From RBG-13-43-22 sp040755035 (GTDB taxonomy: Bacteria; Desulfobacterota; RBG-13-43-22), in NCBI GenBank assembly GCA_040755035.1, contig JBFMBU010000313.1:4583-68582 (forward strand): a stretch of DNA of 64,000 bases, read 5' to 3'. Under the pieces are notes generated by a model. That model saw nothing but the letters and a program-made list of their open reading frames with translations, was not told where the DNA came from and searched no databases. A program made the position numbers and the translations under genes. Below, piece by piece: positions 34,045-41,791 of the stretch; the first letter of the stretch is position 1, and each line of letters begins with the position of its first letter.

Positions 34045-34722
34045 ATGGCTCAGTCCCTCAAAGATAAGGGATTAAAAGCCCTGATTCCTTTTGCCCATCC
34101 CTTATTTTCCCTCTGGTTCGGCAGCTGCCGTCCCCGTATGCTTCATCAAGAATATCATGAAGCGTTTTTTTTGAATCAGAATCCATTTATCGCCGTAACC
34201 TGGCATCGGGCTTCGATTTTTTTCTGTTATTATTATGGGCCCTTTCATCCCATGGTCATGTTCAGTCAGAGCCCCGATGGGGAATATTTGGCCCGCTTTG
34301 CCCAACGCTGCGGTGTCGTTCCGGTGAGGGGATCTTCCACCCGCGGAGGTGAACGGGCTTTGATTCAAATGATCCGCTTTTTGCGCCAGGGAAACAGGAT
34401 TTGCTCGACGGTGTTGGACGGACCTCAAGGCCCACCCTATAAGGCCAAGACCGGCCTTCTTTTTTTGGCTAAAAAAACCGGCTTACCGCTGTTGCCGATC
34501 ATCTGGTCCTCCCCTAAAGCCATTACCCTGGAGAACACCTGGGACAGGACCATGATTCCCAAACCCTTCAGTCCGGTGGTAATTAATTATGGCCCACCCA
34601 TGTTTGTCCCCTCGGATTGTCCCGATAGTGAGATGGAAAGAATAAGAAAGGGGATTGAGGACAGGCTGAATGGGTTGATGGTCGAAGCGGATCACTATTG
34701 CGGATATAAAACCCGCTGGTAA
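34045..34722 (+). CDS. DUF374 lysophospholipid acyltransferase-like protein
   Basis: 225 residues. VTWHRASIFFCYYY is the altered catalytic motif (H-x4-D-like region with HR), VPVRGSSTRGGERAL the substrate-binding GSS motif, and TVLDGPQGPPYKAKTGLLFLAKKTGLPLLPI the third block in pieces. These define DUF374, a family placed in the LPLAT acyltransferase group linked to lipid A or phospholipid acylation. Lacking the strict HX4D acid, its chemistry is uncertain. ATG 34045 has GGGGA upstream; a TTG at 34030 is an alternative. Faces the next gene convergently, with an R2 repeat between. Confidence 0.82.
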   Translation: MAQSLKDKGLKALIPFAHPLFSLWFGSCRPRMLHQEYHEAFFLNQNPFIAVTWHRASIFFCYYYGPFHPMVMFSQSPDGEYLARFAQRCGVVPVRGSSTRGGERALIQMIRFLRQGNRICSTVLDGPQGPPYKAKTGLLFLAKKTGLPLLPIIWSSPKAITLENTWDRTMIPKPFSPVVINYGPPMFVPSDCPDSEMERIRKGIEDRLNGLMVEADHYCGYKTRW

Positions 34723-34744
34723 TAAAATAGGGCTCATCTCCAAA

Positions 34745-34808
34745 GGATGGTTTCGCAAAAAGTCCCATTTTGTCATTTCGAGGAGAGAATCGACGAAAAA
34801 TCTTTAAG
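34745..34808 (+). repeat. dispersed element R2, half copy
   Basis: GGATGGTTTCGCAAAAAGTC, then TTTTGTCATTTCGAGGAG, then CGACGAAAAATCTTT. It shares the order and words with 59118-59180 and the left end with 60356-60487. Located in a convergent gap. Confidence 0.65.
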
Positions 34809-34832
34809 GTTTCCTGATCCGAAATCCGCATT

Positions 34833-35102
34833 TTAATGGTAGTATCCTTGGCGCAGGAAACCCAATTTTTTAATATAAAAAATCTTGGCCAATTCCCGAA
34901 GCAGATGATTGGTTGACTCCTCAATTTTTTCCAGATCCTGATCGGTAATGGCCTCAGGCTGGAAATGGGTGATCAGTTCCTTCAGGTTTTGAAGCTGGTG
35001 GGCGATTTCCAGGTTGACGGCCTTTCCCCCCATGAATTCATGGACTTCCAGTATGGTTTGGAGACAATTTTGAAGGCGAAGTTGCCGTTGCTGAGGCTTC
35101 AT
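34833..35102 (-). CDS. small helical protein of the pilT operon
   Basis: About 89 residues starting at ATG 35102; a longer reading to 35198 overlaps the upstream gene. The sequence is helical throughout (RLQNCLQTILEVHEF, EIAHQLQNLKELITHF, LEKIEESTNHLLRELAKIF) and ends with LRQGYYH. No family recognised. It is the last gene after the receiver-like gene and the two PilT-type ATPases on the minus strand, with a 38 bp gap, so a pilus role is inferred only from position. Confidence 0.5.
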   Translation of the reverse strand: MKPQQRQLRLQNCLQTILEVHEFMGGKAVNLEIAHQLQNLKELITHFQPEAITDQDLEKIEESTNHLLRELAKIFYIKKLGFLRQGYYH

Positions 35103-35140
35103 GGCGATTTTCCGGTTTGGCTTACCAAATAAACAGTGTT

Positions 35141-35608
35141 CTAATATCCGATAATATCTTTTCGGGATTGGAAATAGGCCTGGTAGAGGTGCTTCCATTC
35201 CATCCAGGAGTTTGTAATCCGTTTGGCGATATCGGGCAGGTTTTGCGGCGGAAGGACCAGATTGACGCCCAGGGCAAAAGCGGCCAGACGATCTCCGACC
35301 TTAACCCCTTGTCCCACCCAGGCCACAAAGATTTCCCTTCGTTGATTGGTCGGCATGGTTTGTATATATTCCAGAACCGGGTTGGATCCCGAATCCTCGC
35401 TGCCGAACCCTTCAAACAATATGAGAAAATCCGGCTCCCCAAATTCCATGCTGGAAAAAAGCTCCTCCGGGGTATTGCATTGCAGGGGAAATCCCTTTTT
35501 GGTACGAATAATTTCCGCCAGGGAGTCCGCTCCCGGTGGGGGAGCGGCGATAAGCACCGTTCGTTCAGCCAGGGGATTGTCTTCTAATCCGATCCAAAGT
35601 CGGTTCAT
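35141..35608 (-). CDS. degenerate receiver-like protein next to PilT genes
   Basis: 155 residues. The pattern RTVLIAAPPPGADSLAEII, then EPDFLILFEGFG, then VNLVLPPQNLPDIAKRI copies the beta 1, beta 3 and beta 5-alpha 5 parts of a response-regulator receiver. But the phospho-acceptor aspartate position holds no clear Asp (FLILFEG), and there is no signature lysine pair (VLPP where LTKP is usual). It may be a pseudo-receiver that binds a pilus partner. RBS AAGGATGAT sits directly before ATG 35608. It is 24 bp after the PilT/PilU paralogue, so it is cotranscribed. Confidence 0.55.
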   Translation of the reverse strand: MNRLWIGLEDNPLAERTVLIAAPPPGADSLAEIIRTKKGFPLQCNTPEELFSSMEFGEPDFLILFEGFGSEDSGSNPVLEYIQTMPTNQRREIFVAWVGQGVKVGDRLAAFALGVNLVLPPQNLPDIAKRITNSWMEWKHLYQAYFQSRKDIIGY

Positions 35609-35632
35609 ATCATCCTTCTTTTTTTCCTGAAG

Positions 35633-36793
35633 TTATCTCGTATATTCATGGTCCAGGGTCAAATTTTCAATATCCGTTGTTTTTTCACCCCTGCGGCTTT
35701 TAATGTGGTCCAGACCCCGCTGCACTATTGCGCGTTTGGAGGCGTAGAGTTGGGCGGTCTCTTCGCTGATGAGGCCCTGACGGTAAACGGAGATAATGTC
35801 CTGGTCGAAAGTTTGGCATCCCAAGGGACGGCTGCTCTCCATGATTTCATAAAAAGTTTTTTCTTCCGTTTCGCCGTGTAATATCAGGTCCTGGACCCGG
35901 AGATTGTTGACCATAATCTCAAAAACCGCTACTCGCCCCTGGTCGATTCGGGGTAAAAGTCTTTGACTGACTACCCAGCGTAAGGCCCCCGAAAGACGGA
36001 TCCTGACCTGTTGTTCTTCTTCCTGATCAAAAAAACCCAGAATGCGGTTCAGGGTTTGTGTGGCGTCAGTGGTATGCAAGGTACTCAAGACCAGATGACC
36101 GGTTTCCGAGGCGGTCAAAGCGATCTCCATGGTCTCCCGGTCCCTGATTTCGCCGACGAGTATGACCTTGGGTGCTTGCCTTAAGGCGGCCCGCAATCCA
36201 TGGGCGAACGTGTCAAAATCAATCCCCAGTTCCCTTTGGTTAAACGTCGCCCTTTTGTGGGGGTGAACGATTTCCACCGGATCCTCCAAGGTAATGACGT
36301 GGACCGGATCCATTTCATTAATCTCGTCCAGGATGGCCGCCAGAGAAGTGGTTTTCCCGGACCCGGTGGCGCCGGTGAAAAATATGATCCCGTTTTTCTC
36401 CCGGGACATTTTCTTAAACACCTGGGGTAGATGCAGTTCATCAATGGTCGGAATTTCAACCGGCAGTTTTCTCATGACGATACTGTATTGGTTCTTTTGA
36501 GAAAAAACACTGACCCGGAAACGCACTTTGTCCTGGATGGCATGGGAAAGGTCGCAAGACCCTTCCCGGAGCAGGGTTTCCATTTTTCGCCGGTCGGAAC
36601 GGATCAGATTAAAGGCCATAACCTCGGTTTGAAAGGGTGTCAGCACTTTGGTGGGAAAATTCATCTGCACCGGGACGAGTTGCCCGTAAATCTCTACCTG
36701 AAAAGGACGACCGACGGTCAGATTGATGTCCGAAATTTGGGGGAAATTTTCAACGATTTTGGATAGGATGAAATCCAGTTCGGCTCGTCGCAT
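35633..36793 (-). CDS. PilT/PilU-family retraction ATPase, paralogue
   Basis: 386-residue twitching-motility type ATPase. N-terminal domain about 1-110; Walker A GATGSGKTT near 143-151, ITLEDPVEI (Asp box), then RQAPKVILVGEIRDRETM as Walker B region, STLHTTDA (His box). The C-terminus is longer than PilT, ending in charged residues (KSRRGEKTTDIE). PilU acts with PilT to retract pili. It differs from the 37 kb PilT in having GATGSGKTT rather than GPTGSGKST and an insertion-rich end. Upstream neighbour is pilT, 117 bp away on the same strand. Confidence 0.9.
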   Translation of the reverse strand: MRRAELDFILSKIVENFPQISDINLTVGRPFQVEIYGQLVPVQMNFPTKVLTPFQTEVMAFNLIRSDRRKMETLLREGSCDLSHAIQDKVRFRVSVFSQKNQYSIVMRKLPVEIPTIDELHLPQVFKKMSREKNGIIFFTGATGSGKTTSLAAILDEINEMDPVHVITLEDPVEIVHPHKRATFNQRELGIDFDTFAHGLRAALRQAPKVILVGEIRDRETMEIALTASETGHLVLSTLHTTDATQTLNRILGFFDQEEEQQVRIRLSGALRWVVSQRLLPRIDQGRVAVFEIMVNNLRVQDLILHGETEEKTFYEIMESSRPLGCQTFDQDIISVYRQGLISEETAQLYASKRAIVQRGLDHIKSRRGEKTTDIENLTLDHEYTR

Positions 36794-36910
36794 AGATCAA
36801 TCCATCTAAGTTAGTGTTAAAAGAACAGGGTGGATACCAAATTCGATTATAGTAGCTTTTAGAAAAAGGACCTGCATCAGAACCTCCTCCGGATCCGCTA
36901 CACCTGCTTG

Positions 36911-37993
36911 CTATATCTCAGTGAAATCGGTGACCAGATCTCCGGCGAAGGGTTTGAATTTTTCTTTATCAATACATTTATTGTAAGCCTCTGCCCCGGA
37001 AATCCATCCTTTTTTTACAAAGTCCATAATGGCGTCGTCCAGGGATTGCATTCCGTACTTTCTCCCGGTTTGAATGACCGAGGGGATCTGATAGGTTTTG
37101 CCTTCCCTGACTAAGTTGCGCACGGCGTGGGTGCCGATCAGGATTTCCAGGGCGGCGATCCGTCCTTTTCGGTCTATTCTTTTAAAAAGGGTTTGGGAGA
37201 TCACCGCCCGTAAAGCATCGGCCAACGTGGACCGGATTTGGGACTGCTGATCGGCAGGGAAGACCTCGATGATACGGTCCATGGTTTTGGAGGCACTGAT
37301 CGTGTGCAGAGTGGCAAAGACCAGGTGGCCGGTTTCGGCAGCTTCAATGGCCAGGGAAACCGTTTCCAGATCCCTCATTTCTCCCACCAGAATAATGTCC
37401 GGGTCCTCACGCAAGGCCCCCCTCAAAGCCGAGGCAAACGACCGGGTATGCCGGCCGACTTCACGGTGGTTAATCGTGCAATTGATGTTATGATGTACGA
37501 ATTCTATCGGGTCTTCGACAGTCAGGATATGGTCTTTGCGCTCCCGATTGGCCTGATCGATAATCGCCGCCAGGGTGGTGGATTTACCGCTGCCGGTAGG
37601 ACCGGTCACCAGGACCAGGCCTTTTGGCAACAAGGCCAGGCGCTTAATAACCATGGGGAGTCCCAACTCCTCCACCGTGGAGATCTTGCTCGGGATTTCT
37701 CTGAAGACCGCCCCGACTCCATGGAGCTGGCGGAAAAAATTGGCCCGGTATCTGGCTAAACCTGGAATCTCATAGGCGAAATCCAAATCACCGGTTTCCT
37801 CAAAATGCTTGATCTTTTCCTCGGGGGTGACTTCATATAACAAGGCCTTGAGCTGATCATTTTCCAGAACGTCAAACTTCACCCTTTCCAGCTCACCACG
37901 GATGCGGAGGATCGGTTGAGCCCCTGAGGAGAGATGGAGGTCAGAGGCCCCATGGTCGTGCATTAATTTAAAAAAAGCGTCGATCTGTGCCAT
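36911..37993 (-). CDS. pilT: type IV pilus retraction ATPase
   Basis: 360-residue hexameric retraction motor. Start HDHGASDLHLSSGAQPILRI, GDLDFAYEI, Walker A GPTGSGKSTTLAA (about 130-142), ILTVEDPIEFVH, LREDPDIILVGEMRDLET (Walker B), FATLHTISASKTMDRIIEVFP and AIRNLVREG-like end (AVRNLVREGKTYQIPS) are the PilT signature. ATG 37993 follows CGGGAGCGAT. PilB and PilC lie on the opposite strand 7-12 kb upstream in this window. Confidence 0.94.
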   Translation of the reverse strand: MAQIDAFFKLMHDHGASDLHLSSGAQPILRIRGELERVKFDVLENDQLKALLYEVTPEEKIKHFEETGDLDFAYEIPGLARYRANFFRQLHGVGAVFREIPSKISTVEELGLPMVIKRLALLPKGLVLVTGPTGSGKSTTLAAIIDQANRERKDHILTVEDPIEFVHHNINCTINHREVGRHTRSFASALRGALREDPDIILVGEMRDLETVSLAIEAAETGHLVFATLHTISASKTMDRIIEVFPADQQSQIRSTLADALRAVISQTLFKRIDRKGRIAALEILIGTHAVRNLVREGKTYQIPSVIQTGRKYGMQSLDDAIMDFVKKGWISGAEAYNKCIDKEKFKPFAGDLVTDFTEI

Positions 37994-38018
37994 ATCGCTC
38001 CCGTTTATAGCATTAAGG

Positions 38019-38357
38019 TTATCGTATCAAACTGTTTATTATCCAGCTTATCAGGCTTATCAGCAGTGCCCCGACAAAAGCCGGCCAGAACCCTTGGATT
38101 ACGAATCCTTTTATCAAGGAGGACACCAGCCAGAGCATAAACCCATTAATAACCAAGGTGAACAGCCCTAAAGTAAGGATAGTGACGGGAAGGGTCAGGA
38201 TGATCAAAAAAGGGCGGATCAGGGCGTTTAAGATGCCGAGCAAGGCGGCGGCCAGAAATAAAGGGGCTGCTCCTCTGACCTCAATGCCCCGGACCAGATA
38301 GGAGGCGGTAAAAATGGCCAAGGCATTAATTACCCATCTGAGCAATATCTTGGACAT
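38019..38357 (-). CDS. phage-holin-like (YvlD-type) membrane protein
   Basis: 112 residues and almost wholly hydrophobic with about four membrane segments: LRWVINALAIFTASYLV, FLAAALLGILNALIRPFLIIL, LFTLVINGFMLWLVSSLI and ALLISLISWIINSLI. The middle motif LNALIRPFLIILTLPVTILTLGLF is typical of the phage holin 4 superfamily 2 (YvlD) of unknown function, found in most bacteria, not a phage lysis gene here. 25 bp from pilT on the same strand. Confidence 0.8.
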   Translation of the reverse strand: MSKILLRWVINALAIFTASYLVRGIEVRGAAPLFLAAALLGILNALIRPFLIILTLPVTILTLGLFTLVINGFMLWLVSSLIKGFVIQGFWPAFVGALLISLISWIINSLIR

Positions 38358-38553
38358 GTTTTCTTATTTAGCACACTTGCCTGGAAGTGTAAATTTTATT
38401 TTTATTGACGGGATCGGTCCAAGTTGGTAAGAAATTATGGACTACGGTTTTCATCGGAAAAAGGCCTTTCCGGATGAGAACGCCATTTAGTTATTGTTGG
38501 GTTCTACACCGCTTGGATCCGTAAAAAGGACTGGGACGGGGAAAGAAAGCACG

Positions 38554-38588
38554 AAAAACCCCTGGACGCCCATCCCGGGGTTTTTTTT
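38554..38588 (+). terminator. hairpin with T-tract before panB
   Basis: AAAAACCCC (38554-38562) pairs with GGGGTTTTT (from 38577), with eight Ts in all. It lies about 45 bp before panB. It could end a transcript coming from the left or act as an attenuator. Nothing else is recognised in the 275 bp gap. Confidence 0.55.
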
Positions 38589-38632
38589 GCCGAGGAGACC
38601 TCTTGACCCAGGAAAGAGAAAAGGACGATACC

Positions 38633-39499
38633 ATGGAAAGAAAAAAAGTTACCATCGTAGACCTGCTGACCAAAAAAAAGGAAAGAAATAAAATAACCAT
38701 GTTAACCGCCTATGACTTCGCCCTGGCTTCCTTTATCGACCAATCGGGAATTGATATGATCCTGGTGGGCGATTCCTTGGGGATGGTGGTCCTGGGATAC
38801 GATTCCACGGTTCCGGTGACCATGGAGGAGATGATCCATCATTGCCGTGCTGTCCGCCGGGGGGTGCGCTATGCCTTTTTGGTGGGGGATATGCCCTTCA
38901 TGTCCTACAATGTCAACAGGGAAGAGGCCATCAGAAACGCCGGAAGATTGATTAAAGAGGCCGGTTGTGATGCCGTCAAACTGGAAGGGGGGATGGAGGT
39001 GGCCGAAACCGTTCGCTCTATCACCCTGGCCGGTATTCCTGTGATGGCCCACATCGGATTGACCCCACAGACAGCCGGACAATTGGGGGGATTCAAGGTT
39101 CAGGGAAAGGAGGTCGAATCGGCAAAAAAGTTGTTGGATTCCGCACTGGCTTTGGAAGCTGCCGGGGCTTTTTCTATAGTTATGGAATGCATTCCGGACA
39201 AGCTGGCCGGTCTGATTTCACGTGCTTTAAAAATTCCCACCATTGGAATAGGGGCCGGTCCGGACTGCGACGGCCAGGTGCTTGTCAGCAATGATCTGTT
39301 AGGTTTGTTTGAGAGGTTTACTCCTAAATTTGTAAAACAATACATAAAGTTATTTACTATAATTAAGGAAACGGTTAAAGAATACAAAAAGGAAGTGGAA
39401 TCCGGAAATTTTCCCGGTCCGGAACACAGTTTTCTCATGGATCCCAAGGTCTTCGAGCAAATGGGCCTAATGAAAAAGGGCAGAAAGAGGAAAGGATAA
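38633..39499 (+). CDS. panB: 3-methyl-2-oxobutanoate hydroxymethyltransferase
   Basis: 288-residue enzyme that makes ketopantoate from 2-oxoisovalerate and methylene-THF, first step of pantothenate synthesis. TIM barrel motifs: ITMLTAYDFALASFIDQSG, LVGDSLGMVVLGYDSTVPVT, VKLEGGMEVAETVRSI, HIGLTPQTAGQLGGFKVQGK and IGIGAGPDCDGQVLV. ATG 38633 matches the family start; TTG 38603 would add ten residues. It is 4 bp before panE, so one transcript makes ketopantoate and reduces it. Confidence 0.95.
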   Translation: MERKKVTIVDLLTKKKERNKITMLTAYDFALASFIDQSGIDMILVGDSLGMVVLGYDSTVPVTMEEMIHHCRAVRRGVRYAFLVGDMPFMSYNVNREEAIRNAGRLIKEAGCDAVKLEGGMEVAETVRSITLAGIPVMAHIGLTPQTAGQLGGFKVQGKEVESAKKLLDSALALEAAGAFSIVMECIPDKLAGLISRALKIPTIGIGAGPDCDGQVLVSNDLLGLFERFTPKFVKQYIKLFTIIKETVKEYKKEVESGNFPGPEHSFLMDPKVFEQMGLMKKGRKRKG

Positions 39500-39503
39500 A
39501 GCC

Positions 39504-40454
39504 ATGAAAATCGGAGTTGTCGGGCCGGGGGCCATGGGCTGCCTCCTGGCCGGAAAATTGGCCCTGGCCGGCAATGAGGTCGTCCTCCTGGACCACTATC
39601 CGGAACGGGTCCGAGTTTTAAATCGGTTAGGGGTGAGGATAGAGTCCGATAATCAGGTTGTAAAAGTAAAAATTCCCGTCACCCTTGATGCTGAAGTTTT
39701 ATCGTCGTCCGAGGTGATCCTGATCTGCGTCAAGGCTTACGATACTCTAACGGTAGCCCGGACCCTCCAAGGCCTTGCTAAAGGGCCCTATTTTTTAACC
39801 CTCCAAAACGGGGTGGGAAATATAGAGACCCTGGGAAAATATCTTCCCAAAAAAAAGATCCTGGGCGGTATTACCTCCCATGGGGCCACAGATTTGGGTT
39901 CTGGAAGGGTACGCCATGCCGGCCGGGGAGAAACCTTTATCGGTTTCGGGTTCGATAAGGGGAAAAGAGAACCAAGAGTGGACCAGATCAGGGACCAAAT
40001 TCTGGAAAGATTATCCCAGGCCGGGTTCTCGACCCGGTGGGTGCCGGACATTGAGAATCTCATTTGGAGTAAGCTATTGATAAACATTGGAATTAACGCC
40101 TTGACCGCCCTGACTCGGCTCCCTAACGGTAAGCTGGTCGAATTTAACGGGGTCAAAGAGATCTTGGAAGAAGCCGTCAGAGAAGGGATGGAAATCGGTC
40201 TGAAAAAAGGCATACAATTTATCCAAGCCGACCCTGTGGCCCAGGTGAAGAAAGTCTGCCGGCTGACGGCCACGAACGTCTCTTCCATGCTCCAAGACAT
40301 CCTCAAAAAAAGCAGGACAGAGATTGATTTTATTAACGGCGTTATCGTGCGGGAAGGACGTCGTTATGGAACGCCGGTGCCGGTCAACAGCCTGCTGACA
40401 CGTCTGGTAAAAACCATTGAACAATCCTATGCTCAGACGGTAGCTGCCTGTTGA
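39504..40454 (+). CDS. panE: 2-dehydropantoate 2-reductase
   Basis: 316-residue NADPH-dependent reductase that turns ketopantoate into pantoate. The N-terminal Rossmann fold has GPGAMGCLLAGKLA (GxGxxG). LQNGVGNIETL is typical, and the catalytic lysine lies in WSKLLINIGINALTAL, with Glu in TEIDFINGVIVREG. The gene directly follows panB. A strong terminator is 13 bp after its stop. Confidence 0.94.
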   Translation: MKIGVVGPGAMGCLLAGKLALAGNEVVLLDHYPERVRVLNRLGVRIESDNQVVKVKIPVTLDAEVLSSSEVILICVKAYDTLTVARTLQGLAKGPYFLTLQNGVGNIETLGKYLPKKKILGGITSHGATDLGSGRVRHAGRGETFIGFGFDKGKREPRVDQIRDQILERLSQAGFSTRWVPDIENLIWSKLLINIGINALTALTRLPNGKLVEFNGVKEILEEAVREGMEIGLKKGIQFIQADPVAQVKKVCRLTATNVSSMLQDILKKSRTEIDFINGVIVREGRRYGTPVPVNSLLTRLVKTIEQSYAQTVAAC

Positions 40455-40466
40455 CGGAGGGAAAAC

Positions 40467-40525
40467 GGATTGGGGATAAAGGAAGATGGCGACCATCCTC
40501 CCTCATTCCCCCAATCCCGCTTTTT
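40467..40525. terminator. bidirectional terminator between panE and a small gene
   Basis: GGATTGGGG (40467-40475) pairs with CCCCAATCC (40509-40517). GATGG/CCATC pairs inside, giving a long interrupted stem followed by TTTTT on the plus strand. It separates convergent panE and the 40-residue basic gene. Confidence 0.7.
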
Positions 40526-40531
40526 CCTGGA

Positions 40532-40654
40532 TTATGATTGCGGTGCCGGTGAAGCGGCAACGGCTGTCTTGGCGGCTATTTTTTTCCTTTTTTGACGGCG
40601 ATGCCGTCTCCGTTCGATTTCTCTAACCCTTTCAATCTTTTTGTGCTTTGCCAA
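40532..40654 (-). CDS. 40-residue highly basic protein
   Basis: Translation of the minus strand from TTG 40654 to TAA gives 40 residues: MAKHKKIERVREIERRRHRR, then QKRKKIAAKTAVAASPAPQS. An exceptionally strong SD (AGGGGGGTGAT) sits 3 nt before the TTG, as for the PxxKW-type gene. Over a third of residues are Lys or Arg, with an Ala/Pro tail. Such proteins bind RNA, DNA or ribosomes; I recall similar short MAKHKK-type sequences in deltaproteobacteria but cannot name a family. The gene is followed by the shared terminator. Confidence 0.65.
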   Translation of the reverse strand: MAKHKKIERVREIERRRHRRQKRKKIAAKTAVAASPAPQS

Positions 40655-40898
40655 TGGATCACCCCCCTAAAAAATATTTTTCTTGCCGGAGAACGGGATA
40701 GGTCCCGGTTTTACCTTCCATCTATTATGGTAAGATATTTTGATCCTGTCAAGAAGGTTATCCCCTCTGATTTTTCTTCAAGATACCCGCGGTTTTGAAA
40801 AGGAGAAGGTTTGAAAAGAGGCCTTTTCTTGCGTCCTCCGATGTTAGTTTAAAGAAATAGATTCTGTAGTGATTTTCCCTCAATATTGTGCACTTTCA

Positions 40899-40920
40899 CA
40901 TTTTTTTGTGCAAAAAAATG
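40899..40920. promoter_or_regulatory. 22 bp perfect palindrome, candidate activator site
   Basis: CATTTTTTTG, centre TG, CAAAAAAATG: the 10 bp arms are exact inverted repeats. It lies about 67 bp upstream of the -24 box of the sigma-54 promoter, a usual position for an enhancer-binding protein. A nearby TTGTGCAC (40886-40893) partly repeats the TTGTGCA centre. Confidence 0.6.
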
Positions 40921-40985
40921 AAGGGGACTAAAGCAATAAAAAACATAACCAATTGAAATTTAATATAATATTTTTTAAGCGTTAA

Positions 40986-41003
40986 TTGGCATTTTTTTTG
41001 CAA
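40986..41003 (+). promoter_or_regulatory. sigma-54 promoter
   Basis: TTGGCATTTTTTTTGCA has GG (40988-40989) and GC (41000-41001) exactly 10 nt apart, as required for the -24/-12 elements of sigma-54. TTGGCA and TTGCA match consensus well. The predicted start near 41013 gives a leader of about 57 nt to ATG 41070. Confidence 0.75.
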
Positions 41004-41069
41004 AAAATTATTTTTATTACATGAGGATCCCAAAATAAGGGAGGGTTTTGGGGGAAAAGGAGATGGATA

Positions 41070-41312
41070 ATGAGGTTGCAGACCGAGTCATTAGTTGACC
41101 AGTTTTATTACTCGAACCAGGATAAAATGATTTCCTGTCCCTTTCAACCCGGAAACCTAAAAATTTCTAAAAAGGCCTGTCTGAAACGGTACAAAGCGGC
41201 CCAGCGTAGAAAGATGGAAGTCTTCCGGGTGGAAGATCTTTTTAACTATTTCATATCGCAGGGATTGTCTCGCTGCCAAAAATGTCCGATCATTGAAACT
41301 TCAGGGGCTTGA
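41070..41312 (+). CDS. small cysteine-containing protein under sigma-54 control
   Basis: 80 residues: an acidic/polar start (MRLQTESLVDQFYYSNQDK), then SCPFQPGNLKISKKACLKR, an amphipathic basic stretch (YKAAQRRKMEVFRVEDLF) and a final RCQKCPIIETSG. Cysteines at about 31, 44 and a CxxC at 71-74 could form a metal site. No family recognised with confidence. ATG 41070 has AAGGAG about 8 nt upstream. The promoter is of sigma-54 type, so expression should depend on a dedicated activator (inference). Next gene 192 bp downstream. Confidence 0.65.
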   Translation: MRLQTESLVDQFYYSNQDKMISCPFQPGNLKISKKACLKRYKAAQRRKMEVFRVEDLFNYFISQGLSRCQKCPIIETSGA

Positions 41313-41504
41313 AGGGATTTTATTGTTCTAATTCGGTCCCTGTTGTCAGAGCAGTGGAGGTTCCGTTGCGGTTTTTTCAAAAATCGGGAGATGCCGATTT
41401 TGGAAGGCTGCCTGCCTATAGAATTCTATTCGTAAGTTACTGAGGGAAAACCCTGTCGGCGTCCTTCCTCCCGGTGAAAACGGATAATCAATAAAGAAGG
41501 ATAA

Positions 41505-41762
41505 ATGCTTCCAATTTTAATTTTATATATTGATAAAGAGTATAGCATCACCTATTGGATCATCGGGGGAGAAATGAAAATCGTCTCCCCCTTAACCCTC
41601 TCCCAGGCCATTCAACTTTTAAAGAACGTCCAATTCGATCTGATTGTTTCCGACCCGTTACATATCGCCATCCTAAGGACGGAGGATCCCGGAAGCAGGA
41701 AAAGTGAGAATTCCCCTATTTGGTTGGCGGCAGAATCCTTATCCCAACCTCCTTTACCTTGA
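41505..41762 (+). CDS. short receiver-like fragment or small protein
   Basis: 85 residues. ILILYIDKEYS and FDLIVSDPLHIAIL resemble beta 1 and beta 3 of a response-regulator receiver (DLIVSD holds an Asp at the usual phospho-acceptor place), but the domain then stops: after SDP only about 35 unrelated residues remain (RTEDPGSRKSENSP). It may be a truncated receiver remnant or a stand-alone small protein. AGAAGGA lies 4 nt before ATG 41505. Possibly in the same transcript as the 41070 gene. Confidence 0.45.
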   Translation: MLPILILYIDKEYSITYWIIGGEMKIVSPLTLSQAIQLLKNVQFDLIVSDPLHIAILRTEDPGSRKSENSPIWLAAESLSQPPLP

Positions 41763-41791
41763 AGAAATCCATCCGGAGCAAAGACCAAGAT

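Larger units (their letters stand above)
40655..41069. other. AT-rich regulatory region
   Basis: 415 bp between divergent small genes. It contains the perfect palindrome at 40899-40920 and the sigma-54 promoter at 40986-41003. No coding sequence is seen. Confidence 0.6.

Noticed and set aside
37238..37759. 173-residue ORF on the plus strand
   Set aside because: Antisense to pilT with its conserved motifs clearly on the minus strand.
38019..38357. Phage remnant
   Set aside because: The holin-like label belongs to a widespread bacterial membrane family; no other phage genes are present.
38494..38691. Riboswitch or small ORF before panB
   Set aside because: I could not match it to a known riboswitch consensus, and the ORF has no SD; only the hairpin is supported.
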